Positions 34,201-46,200 of a DNA stretch of 64,000 nucleotides are shown here, in pieces. Each line of letters starts with the position of its first letter. Position 1 is the first letter of the stretch. Location of the stretch: NCBI GenBank assembly GCA_021234155.1, contig JAJEKV010000109.1, forward strand, positions 3,127,869 through 3,191,868, read 5' to 3'. The notes under the pieces were generated by a model. That model ran no database searches and had not been told where the DNA came from. It saw only the letters and a list, made by a program, of their open reading frames with translations. The position numbers and the translations under genes were made by a program. The stretch comes from Isoetes taiwanensis (lineage: Eukaryota; Streptophyta; Lycopodiopsida; Isoetales; Isoetaceae).

Positions 34201-37200
34201 GTGATGATATTTTCTCTATGTCGTGTCTCCTCCCCTCATCCCAATTCTTGTATTTCCTAACATGAGATGGACACCCCCGAGTTGCTTCCCAGAACACCTT
34301 CCCTCATCCCAATTCTTGCATTTCCTAACATGAGATGGGCACCACCTGAGTTGCTGCCCAGAATTCCAAATCCAACGACCCGATCATCTTTCTCTGACTA
34401 CTACTACAAGAAGATGATACCATATAAATTTTAGCAGAGTGAGAACCACAGCAATTCTGGTTCAGATTCACAGCAGTGTACGTGTGCAATGACCAAGTTG
34501 CCGATCAGGAAGGTAGCCAGCAAGGTATTTAAAACAGCACCAAGCTATTCAAAACAGCAATTGACTGCAAATGGATGTATTACCGTTTGGCTCGCCTTTA
34601 GCCCAGCCTCGAATCACCCTTATCCAAGATGCCTATGACTAGTTCCTGATTAAGCCTTAACTAAGAGAATAGACAACTCAATATAATAGAAACAAGGACA
34701 AAAATGAAAGAATGAAGTATGAAGACTCTACATATTTACATGTCAATCTGTGTATACATTAACTGACTGAACATTCCGACCACACTTAGCTTCTTTACTA
34801 CTCACACACAAATTGATTTGCTTTAAATTTCGTGAAAAGAAATATAAAAGAAGGGATATGAAAGAGAGCACTGCTAGAAGAAGAAGATACCCCGTCAATT
34901 TTAGCAGTCGGGAGAAATACAGCATTTCTGTTTCAGATCCACAGCAGCGTGTGGGCAGCAACCAACTTGCCCATCAGGAAGGAAGCCGGAAGGCCTTCCT
35001 TGACAGGCTATTGGTCTTTCACAGTAAGTTCCTTCCCATCCAATTGAGCAAGAACATTTGCCTTCCTATGAAGGGGAACATGCTACATTAGATAAAATAT
35101 TTAGTACTAAAATGAAAACGTCATCAATAAAGTGGAGAGAATACCAAACATCTGCCATGTCCCTTGCATCCATTTTGCTCACAGCTAAGATGATGCATGT
35201 CTAAGCCTGTACAACTGGTACTGTTTTCAGGTTTCATGGCAATATTACAGTGAGTCATCACTTAATCCGCTTCAAGTCCATCTATACACTTCAGATGAAA
35301 ATACCATACCCATTAATTAGAAACCTGGAGACAATTACTTCAGACAATTCCTACAAAATATTCCACATTTAGCATGCCATATTTGGTGGAATTCTACTAA
35401 ACTTTGTCCTCATTGAGCAATAAGATACTCAATCAGCAGCTGCAGCGGCTTACAGTTCTTAATACCGAAATGAACCCCTACAATGATCTGAGACAAGCAC
35501 AGGAGGCGGTCCATGGCAAGGGTTATAGAAATATGGCAAAAGTATAGCAAATAGGGTTGAGGCACTACCATTAGGATGATTATTAGTTGGGATGAGGCTC
35601 AAGGAAAGGCCATAGATAATATCCCATATGATAAGTCAAGTATTCTAATTAAAGGCAAGTAGATATTTTTAATATAAAAGGCAAAGTGGCTGCTAAAAAA
35701 GGCAAAGTGGTGGGAGAGATCTATAAGTAGAAGCTAAACTTCAATTGAATATATCTTACGCTACTAGAGCTCCATGGCGATTTTTATTTCATTAGAATCG
35801 ATTTTTATTTCATTAGAATGGACTCTGAGTCAGTTTCAATTGAAGTGGCATCCCGTAATTCCTCTATATAAGAGAGTAATGGCCAAAAACGTGAGAAGGG
35901 GTCACAGATTTCTGCTACAGCGACATTACAGATTTGCAATCGCACCTATTTGTGGCTACTTGGGTAAGCGAGATTACCCTGGAAGGCCAGTAAGCCAGAA
36001 GCCAGAGCTGTATTTGCCATGGCGCTTGTGTTTTGCCATAACCCAGTGGATCGTGGCAAAACCCAGTGGATCAGTTGGGTGGTTAATTTGCTCCGATATT
36101 CTTTGTATCTGAAAGACTATCTCTTTCTTGATTTTGTTCATCAGTTGTGGCCGGCGTTGTGATGCTGATGGCGACATTGTGATGCTGTGAATTCAAGCTG
36201 ATCTTGTTTATCCACTAAAAGTTTATTTCAAGACCATATAATTATCCCAAATACTATGAATCGTACCATACAACACTACAGCATTTGCTTATAGAGCCAT
36301 ACATTACAACATTCCAAGACAGCAAATTCAGGATATGTAATACTTCTGTGCATGCCAAGATTACAGGACCCTATAATTGTTTTGCCAACCTTGGAGCATC
36401 CAGCTGCACCAATGGGACTAGAGCATATTGACTTGCTTTAGCACTTCAACAAGTGCAACATTTTTTAGGCAATTATCATGCTATTGATAGAAGCCTTCTT
36501 CAAATATGGTCAGATTGATGTTCAAGCTGAGTAGGACATTGCCCAATATCCTGCGGCGATATTAGGTCCTCTTTAAATGGGCTTTAGAGATATGCACATA
36601 ACTAAATATTAGCAGTTCATAGAGCATCTTAGCAATTCACACAATTGAGAGTACGTATTAGCAACTTTGAAGATGCTCACTTTGATTTCCCGTGACGTAA
36701 AAGGATTGTCCAAAGTACATGGCTCCCATTTCCCAACATGCCATGAATATGTCTGACATGGCTGCAATGGAGAAAAAGTTGTGATCAAAGTTTAGCAACA
36801 ATTTCTCTTTCTTTTGGACAACTAACTTATGAACTGAGCTTGTTTTTTTTTGGCTACAAGGAAGAAGATTATGGTCGACCTGTGAGTTGCATATCTTCTC
36901 TGTTGTAGGATACGAGGCTGAACAGAAACTGTCATCTACATATGTCCCATTTGATAGGCATACAATATCCCTATATGCTCTTCCTTCACCACAAGGTTTG
37001 TTGCAATAACTCCATTCGGAAGCCTCCCAATATGGATCCGTACAAGGTTGGGTATTGCAATTCTGCTCGACAGCCAGCAATGTTTTTGCAGAGCACCTAT
37101 CTTCTTTTCCAATGTGTCCTAAGTTGTTCATACAAAAGACCTCCCTGTGCAATAAAACATCGTCAAATTATTGCTTTTAACATAAGGAGATATTGAAAGT

Positions 37201-40200
37201 CATGTGTACCTGGTTTGCACACCAGCCCCACAAGGTTGGCTGCATTCACTCCATGGTCCATAATAATAATCAAAGGTAACACATGATACCATGTTACAGG
37301 CCTGCAAATTTGAAGAACAAAATCAAGATGTAAGTTTGAAAACAAGCATCTTTAAAGTGATGTGACATTTTTTTATCGTCAAAAGTTTGCGGCCAAAGAG
37401 GGGAGATAATAGATATTTTTCATGTATGAAATTGAAATCTAATCTTAAAGATAGATGAATAGCTAAGATAGCTCATATAAAGGTATAAAAGCTACTTGTG
37501 AATAGTCAGGTATGTTTTTGCGTTGATGATTCTCGTAGACAAGCCTCTCTAGTCATCTCACTTCATCAGCTATTCATGATACCAACACGGTATTGACCAT
37601 TATAGTTTCTTAGATGAAACGAGGGAGAGATTTCGTCTGCTTAGATCTTAATTGTTATGCTGGCACAAAATTAGCGAAAACTATAAAACCAAAATCAAAC
37701 TCAATTGCAATTTCATGCTTTGTATGGAATCAAACCGATGTTTCTAATTTCGTGTGTTTGGATGTCTTGGTTATGCATCTATTCCTCGAGAAGTACTTCA
37801 AAAGAATGGCAAACTATCTGATCGATCCACTAAAATAATTTTTATTGGATGTCCAACTCACATGAAGGGATGGCGATGTTATGACCTGTTATAGAAACAG
37901 TTTTTGTATCTAGAAGCATACAATTTGTGGAAGGCGTGGTGTACTCCATGGGATTTCGCCGGCTGCCACTACCAAACTATGATACCATGATCAGAAATTT
38001 GTTTCAAATTGGTACATCTTCTCTATCACTTAGTTCTGGTTCTATTTCTCATGTACCTGTGCTTGTACCTGCTTTGCCTGTCAGCGAGTCCTCAAGTTTT
38101 CAAACTAATTCTAGTTCTAGTTCTCAACCTATTCCATCTGATCCATGTTCCTCTGTTCATCAAGTTGAACCATCCGCTTGTCCTTCTCTTTCTTCTCCTA
38201 TGCAGTCCTCTTCCTCAGTTGATTCTGCAAGCCTTTATCATCCTTTTCATCCACTTGATCTATTAGAACCAGTCAAATCTCACTCATTATCCCTTTACCT
38301 ATACATCTTCAGAAACAGGTGGAAGACATTCCTTTTACAGATTTATCGTTGGGGACTCTTGTGATCAAAGCCAACACTCTTTAACTCCTATATCTGCACA
38401 AAATCTTCCACCGAAGGTCAGCCAGACTTGCTGCTTTACCATCAGTTGATTACTGTAATGCGCTCTTATGATCACAGTTCTGAAAGGGCCGAACCCACTA
38501 CATATACCCAAGCAGCAAAGCATTCACATTGGTTGACAGCCATGCAAGAGGAATTGTCTATGCTTGCCAAGCAAGGGACTTGGGAACTTGTACCTAAACC
38601 AGCGAATAAAAACATTATTGGAGCCAAATGGATTTTTAGAACTAAGTACCATTCTGATGGATCTTTGTCTAAGCATAAAGCCAGGCTGGTTGCCAAAGGA
38701 TACACTCAGCAAGAAGGATTCGATTTTCATGAGGTATTTGCCCCTGTAGTGAGATTGGATACGCTGCGAGCTGTCATTGCCTTGGCAGCCCATAAACATT
38801 GGCCTTTGCATCAATTAGACTTCAAGTCGGCTTTTCTCAATGGCGATCTTGAAGAGGAATTATACATGCAACAGCCGCCAGGTTTTCGTGATAAAAAATA
38901 TCCTGATTATGTATGTAGACTCAAGAAGAGTCTCTATGGTTTGAGACAAGCACCACGATGTTGGCACCAGAAAATTAATGCTTTTCTTCTTGAAATGGGA
39001 TATCAGAGATCAAGAGCAGATCCAAACCTATATTTCAAAACAGAAAATTGTATGATTTCCGTCTTGCTTTTGTATGTGGATGATACTATTGTGACTGGCA
39101 ATGCTACTCAGCTTATTCAGCAAACAAAGGATTGGCTTAAGCATAATTTTGAGCTTACAGATCTGGGGCTTATGCGTTATTGTTTGGGGATTGAAGTTGA
39201 CAAACTAAGCCTGCACTTATATTTTGTGATAACAGTGGCGCAGTGTCACATGTCAAGTGTTATCAATGGCTTACAGATAAACACCTTGACATTAAACTAT
39301 GTGTTATAAAGGGAACAAATTGATAATGGTATGCTTACATTATCCTATTGTTCTACCTCAGATCAAGCAGCATATGGCTTCACTAAACAACTTGCTGGTC
39401 GCCAGTTTACTCATATGAAACAGATTCTGCATATTATTCCTGCTATTGTGACTTAAGGGGAATAATGTGCTGTGGTGTCTGATATTGCTCCTTGAGCTCG
39501 GGGAGATAGTGTTCTTTTCATCTGTCAGCCCAGTTGTTTCTGTTGTTTTTGTTTTCTTCTACAGACCTGCTAGTCATCGGGTGGGATGTTGGAATATTCC
39601 ATATTCCACTCATGTGCATCTTGCATGCATACTATGATACTCACATGCGTGCATGCATGCACAATTGATGACTAAATATGCTGGCGCCACATTGTTGCTG
39701 ACCTGGATATATAACAGAGTCCGCACCACCTTAGACACACTTTTTAGGCAGTTCACTCTAGAGCGGAAAGGCGCGCTTACTTTGTACACTTTGCTTTCTA
39801 TCTTCATATAAAGACTACTGGAGTTCTTCAATAAACTGGTCAACCCTTGTATGTTGCTAGTGCCAATACTGGTCATGAGTAACTAGCCTGACAATTGGAG
39901 CAAATAATTCTTTGTACACAAAACGTTCTTCATCAGTATATCCTTTTGCTATCAGCCTTGCTTTATGCTCGAAAACAGTACCATCTGAATTATACTTTGT
40001 TCTAAACACCCATTTTAGCTCAAATAATATTTTCACCAACTTCCAAGTTTGCCATTTCTGAAGCATTCATAGCTGTGACCCATATGGAAAATTAGCTGCT
40101 TGAGAGTGGTAGGTTCAACATCAGTAGCCACTAATGCGTAGTTACAAGAGTAACCCACTGGTGGAAGATGAAATCCTTTCTGACCAGCTTGGTAAACATG

Positions 40201-43200
40201 ATTGACCACCGTTTTGGCTTTGAATTGGAGAAGAAAGAATCGTAGGAGAAGAACTAGAATCTTTAGATAACAAAACAGGATTATCATTAAAACCTGTCAA
40301 TGAAAGAGTAAGAGTAGAAGGAGATGAAACAGGTGTCTTACAATCCAATGGAACAAAAGCTTTATAGGGATCAGCAACTTGAGAGGAATCAGTTGAGGAA
40401 GAACAGCTGGAATTAGGAATCAGAAAAAGGTATAACAGAGGCTGGAACAGAAGATGAAAACTTTGATGAAAAGTAGGTACAACAACACAATCAAAATTGT
40501 CAAAATTGCAGATGTCTTTAGTAGCATAGTCTGTTTGATTAGGCTGATGAGACTCACTAGAATAAACTGCTTCTCCAAAAATGTTACTCCTCAAAAGAAA
40601 AAGTTGCTTGGTTACTGGATTATAACATCGAAGGCTGAAAAAACTTACTAGAATAAACTGCTTCTCCAAAATGCAATACTCCTCAAAGAAAAAGTTGCTT
40701 GGTTACTGGATTATAACATCCCCATGCCATCATGTTAGTTTGAAGCCTCTATAAATGACTTTGCATACTCGTCAGAAACCAAGGATCAAGTAGGGCCCAG
40801 TTGGAAATATATGTAGTCGCATATATCTACCATGCTTTAAAAGGATTTCCCTGCGCATAGTCGCATAAGCAACATAAGACTCTAAAGTGTGAAACATCAG
40901 GCTGAACATCATAAACAGCCCCAGAAGGAGTTTTAGAAGGCAAAAAATAACATTAGTCGGGATTAGAGTAGATATGATTTTACTTCTTTCCACCCATCAG
41001 CTCCTGGAGCTGGTGTGAGCCAAGTAAATTTATACTTGGTCATAAGCTTTTGGAAGACGAAATCAAGCTTAGGGGAAGTTCTCCAGGGACTACCAGTTAT
41101 CGACCGGTCTTGAATCATATCTCCGACATGCGCCCCAAACGGCTTTGCCCTACCACAATCGCGGCATATTTCGAGGTGGAGGGACAGAGGTAGCGCCGGG
41201 ACTCCGCCAGCTGAAACCAGGTCAGTATCGTGGGGGCTCTGAGAGCTTCCAGGTATATTAACGCGACCTCATCGAGGAACTGCACCACGGCCGCGAAGCG
41301 GGTTCCTCATTCGCGGCGATTGGGCAGCCATTGCTGACACGGTCACTGCCAGACTTCGCCACCTGCAAGTAACACCGCACCCCTGATGGACATGGGCCTT
41401 CCACTACAGCTGAGTTGTGTTCATCCTCAGCATGTAGAGCACTCCTGGTAACAAGTGCATTTTGAGTTAGTTTATTCCTTCCAATTGTATGAGCCAAGGA
41501 CTGAGTAGGGGCCCAGTTAGAAATATCGCCAACAGTCAACACTGCCTCAGCCCAAAACGTTGGGGACAATCCCTTATGCTTCAACATGCTTCATGTTTTT
41601 CTTCTGAAACTTGAAGCTGTGTGATGGTATCTTATTTCCATAGACTCAAGTCTTTGGCTACTAAACAAGAAGGCAGTCTGTTCAAGGAAAAAGATAGCTC
41701 TTTTTTCGCACATACAAACTGTTCAACAAAATGGGTTTTAGGAAAAAAAAAAATCGTTGTAGATCAAGAAGCAATCTATGCTTGGTACAATTGACATGAA
41801 ATAATTAGAAGATGCCAATCTGAATTTCACTCAACAAGAAGTTACTCAGGTAATGAGGTATGTTAATGTTTAAACTACATATTCTAAAGAAAGAAAGATT
41901 ATATTGCGTCTCGAAAAGACCGCTTGGGTCTATGAGACCAAATATACATCAATCATGTCCAGCTAGAGGCATTTGCAGCCACCTAGAGATATTGCATAAA
42001 AAGGAAAAAAAAACTAAAACAATGAGATTAAGAAACTTTTGTCTTCTTGGCCACGGGCTCAAAGTATAAAAGTAATGTGGGACTTGTTTTCTCTTTTGAA
42101 AGGACTGCTTATGTTTATCCTTTACCGTCCGCTTTCTTCTTCTCGACACTTTTCATGGTTACTCCTTTTGAGATTGGATGAGATGGTCGGGGAGAAGAAC
42201 CTGCCTTCCGTTTATTATCATTATCACCTCAATGAGAAAGAAAGTGATCAGTCTTTGCGTGGGATCGTTTTCATGTCCTGCTCTTCCCCAGCTTGCTCCT
42301 TTAATAGATTTCTTCTATGCACTGTCATTTGGTGAAGAAAAAGAGCTATACATTTCTGATCCTCATAGGCGATCAGTTTGGAGGGAGGTAGGTTCCCGAA
42401 ATAGGCAATGGAATCTGCCCGTATTTCATAATAGACTGGACATGTGAAGATCCGATGATCATGGTGTTTTTACCTCTCTAAGTTAAGCAGAAAGAAATCT
42501 AAAATATTTTTTGGCGATGGAATCAAAGAAGATTGCAGAACCCCAGGTCAAAGATTGAAAATACATCTCGAATGACTCATTCACCAAGATCTAAACTTTC
42601 TGTATGATTTACATTTTTGGTCCTTGCAGGTTATTGCCTATCCACAAACCTAACCTCTATTTTGGAACCCGGTTGTTTAATCTCCAGATGTAATCATACA
42701 CTCAGCCACCAGAACTTCTTGAAAGTACATGGTGCTGAACCAGCTTCGAGGTCTATAAAATTGCCTTATAAATGTAATTGATATTGAGGTTTAATGATAA
42801 CTGAATAAGCATTAGTCATACAGAAAATAGAGGGGCGATACAAGGGAGAAAAATAATATCTATTATCCAAATGAAAACACTTCTTAACAAAATTCCAACA
42901 CCGATCTACTAAAAGGCACAATGGCATTGCAAGCACGAAACCCTACCTAAGGGTGTTCCTGATACCAGTGGCAAAAAATCGTGCATAAACCAAACAAATC
43001 AGAAAACATCGGGTTTAAAAGATAGTATAAAGAACACAAATTCACGTCCTTTATTTGATGGGAAGTGGCATGCAGGTATGACCATGTCCGAGAAAAAAAA
43101 TCAGTATAAGAATCAATATTATCATACCATTTTAAGACAGCCCAAGAAAGAAACAAATTAGATGGCTAAGAGCTACCTGAACGCCGCCACCACAACTTTT

Positions 43201-46200
43201 GTTACAAGGACCCCAAGCAACTGGTTTCCAGTGTGATGGGGGAATTTGAAGTAGCCGATGTTTTATTGCTGTTTGAATTCCATAATGAGTTTAGTTTAGC
43301 TGAAGCCGACCTGGTTATGCTTCTCTTTGTCAATGAAATGTTCTTGCAGTTTTCTTCCTTCAAAATGGTTGCTAGAAGTTGAAACAAAAATTGTTTAAGA
43401 TTAATGGCATTATTCAACAGTAAGAGCTAGTTAAGGAAGAATATTTATGTTAGATAATGTGAAACATATGGTCTAAAGTGACACGTGTCATCCTATCAGT
43501 GTCACCATGTTGTGCATGGCACATTAGATTAAGCGTGTACTCTTTTTATGCGGTAATTCAGTCAGGGCTTTCTTCAATAGAGTCGGTTCTTTGTGTCTCC
43601 TTGTGTCATTATCTCTCCTTGTGTTCAGATCAATCAACCCTAAACATATGGTCTAAAGTGACACGTGTCATCCTATCAGTGTCACCATGTTGTGCATGGC
43701 ACATTAGATTAAGCGTGTACTCTTTTGTACTGTAATTCAGTCAGGGCTTTCTTCAATAGATTAGGTTCTTTGTGTCTCCTTGTGTCATTATCTCTCCTTG
43801 TGTTCAGATCAATCAACCCCTAATATGGTATCAGAGCCAACCCAAGGAGGATCGGCCGGGAAGAAGAAAATTTGAAGGAGAACTCAAGCGGAATCAAGGA
43901 GACTTGAACTCACGGATCAAATTTGGTGAGCCAAAATTGGTTGAAGCCAAAATAGCCATGTTCAAGAAAAAAGGCTTTTCAACGTCAAAATTTAGACGTA
44001 CCTTTTTTGTCGGAGAGGCACCAGCGTAGAGGCAAAATTGAAGGAGAATCCATCGGAATTGATCAAAGGGAATTTGTTTCGAGAATTGGTCAAGGGAGAG
44101 GGAGAACGCCTTTGTATTTGCCTGGTCTGTATGACTTTGATCAAAGCATGAATTGATCAGAGGGAGAGAATTTGTTTTCTCTGGATGCTCTAAGAACACC
44201 TTCAGTAAGCTAGAAATCTCAAAAATTGGTCACAGAGTGCAGGTCTTGCAATTGTTCAAGGGTGAAAGAGATTTTTGTGTTGGCTTCTCCTAACAGGTGA
44301 CAGAGCATATACTGCACTCATGGATCCTTTCAAGTTCTCCACGAATGCGAAGCTAACTGCATCGAATTATAAATCATGGAAAAGTTTCATGACAAACTAT
44401 TTGATTTATAATAAGATGGGAGAAGTACTGAAGGAAGATTTTCGCAGTACTAAGGATTCAAACAAGTTTGCAGAGATGAATTCCTCGGCTGTCGCATTAG
44501 TGAAAATGTTATGCGATGAAACGGTTGGAAACAGTTGGATCAGTTTAAAAAAATTTCAGGATTTGTGGAAATATCTGGACCAATCTCTTGCCGTCAAGGG
44601 GCAAGCTACTCAGATGATGTTAAAGAAGAGAAAATCCGATCAGCCACCCTTGGTAATTTTCGGCGGCATGTCTGAATTTTTTAAACCAGATGAAGTCCTG
44701 GAAAACTCGATTATAATGCTGCTGGTGGAAGTTTATCAGAAAAAGATATTATTCAGGAAATTTTGATAAACTTGCCTCCACAGTATGATATTATTGCAGG
44801 GAAAATCAGATTTGATGAGACAATTGGTTTAAATACTGCCTCTATATTGTTACAGCAGGAAGAAGTAGTGATCAAACAAAAACAGAAGCGTCAAGAACAG
44901 TTGAATTACTCCAAGGCCACTCCTCCCAAGTCTGATAAACCATCTACTGGCCAGAGGTCCTCTGTTCCCAAATCTGAGCAGAAATCAAAATCTGATAAAA
45001 GAATTTTTTAAATGCTACAATTGTGGAGAAAAGGGACATTTCAAGTATGAGTGTCCTAAACCGAAAAAGGACAAAGCTGGTGGCAAGTCTAAGACTGCTA
45101 AACAGGAAGCGAGTGCAGTTGCTTGTGCACTAGAAGTTTGTCCTGATGAATATTTGAATCTAGTAGTTCATGAGATTTGTTCTGATGCAATAATTTCTGA
45201 TGTTACAGCAGATCCAATTTCTGATGTTCCAAGTTTTGATCTCATAGATCCAACTTCTGATATTACAGCAGATGAGAGTTTGCATGTCGCAGCTCAAAGT
45301 CCTTTCCAGCGTGGATGTATTTTGGATTCTGGTGCTACCAAACACATGGTAGGTAGCCCAGATGTTCTTATCAATGTTGAAACTTTATGCGGGAGGCCAA
45401 GTTAAGCTTGGTAGTGGTGCAGCATTGCCTATCACAGGTAAAGGGAGGCTTGTTCTCAAGCCCCTGATGCAAGTGTGAAAGGGTCCGTGATGCCATGCTT
45501 TCGTGCCAGGTCTGCAAACAAATTTGTTGAGTGTATCAGAATTTGATAAGGCGGCAAGCATTCTTTCTTTTCTAATGGTCGCGCCTATCTTTTAGGAAAG
45601 AATCCATTTGAACATGATGACATCTATAAATATGATGTGCTGGCTGAAGCTGAATTGCAAAATGGCTTGTACTACCTTGATGGGCAAGTCAAGCATGCTG
45701 AATGTGGGATGATCGCTCATGCTTTGGAAAATGAGCATCTATGGCATCAACGCTTTGGTCATGTGGGAGGATCCGCCATTGGATACCTCTCCAAGTTGAA
45801 GATGGTCAAAGGCTTGCCAAATCTGAAACCTCAAAAGTTGGACTGCCATGCATGCATTCTTGGAAAACAGCCTAATCTGCCCTACCCCTCTCATGCGCGT
45901 CATAGAGCCACAAGACCGTTGGAGCTGCTGCACACAGATTTGTGCCACATGAAAGTTTCTTCTATAGGAGGCAAGCGATATTTTTTAACTCTTATAGATG
46001 ATTACAGCAGGTATACTTGGATCTACACTCTGCATTTGAAGTCAGAAGTCTTGGAAAAATTCAAAGCTTTTAAAGCTTGGATTGAAAATCAGACTGATTT
46101 GAAAATCAAAGCTCTTCACAGCGATAATGGCGGAGAATACATCTCTAATGCATTTGATGAATTCTTGCTGGAACATGGAATTCATAGGCAGCTAACAGTT

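Larger units (their letters stand above)
39857..41640 (-). mobile_element. Copia remnant, minus strand (integrase to RT start)
   Basis: RT start at 39857-40066 ([20 protein letters not shown]). A Ser/Pro-rich integrase-RT linker is at 40142-40669. The integrase end [18 protein letters not shown] is near 41587. It is interrupted by a GC-rich block (about 41085-41460) and carries an internal tandem duplication at about 40550-40710. Confidence 0.75.

Noticed and set aside
35774-36112. 112-codon plus-strand frame
   Set aside because: Its sequence (repeated ISLE segments, AT-rich context) looks like LTR or intron DNA. There is no domain or homologous motif.
36360-36440. Candidate extra exon of the protease gene ([14 protein letters not shown] frame)
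   Set aside because: No acceptor and donor with fitting phase, and competing frames are equally open.
42178-42447. Plus-strand frame ending [16 protein letters not shown] as an organelle-derived gene
   Set aside because: I could not match it to any organelle protein, and the surroundings do not show an organelle insertion.
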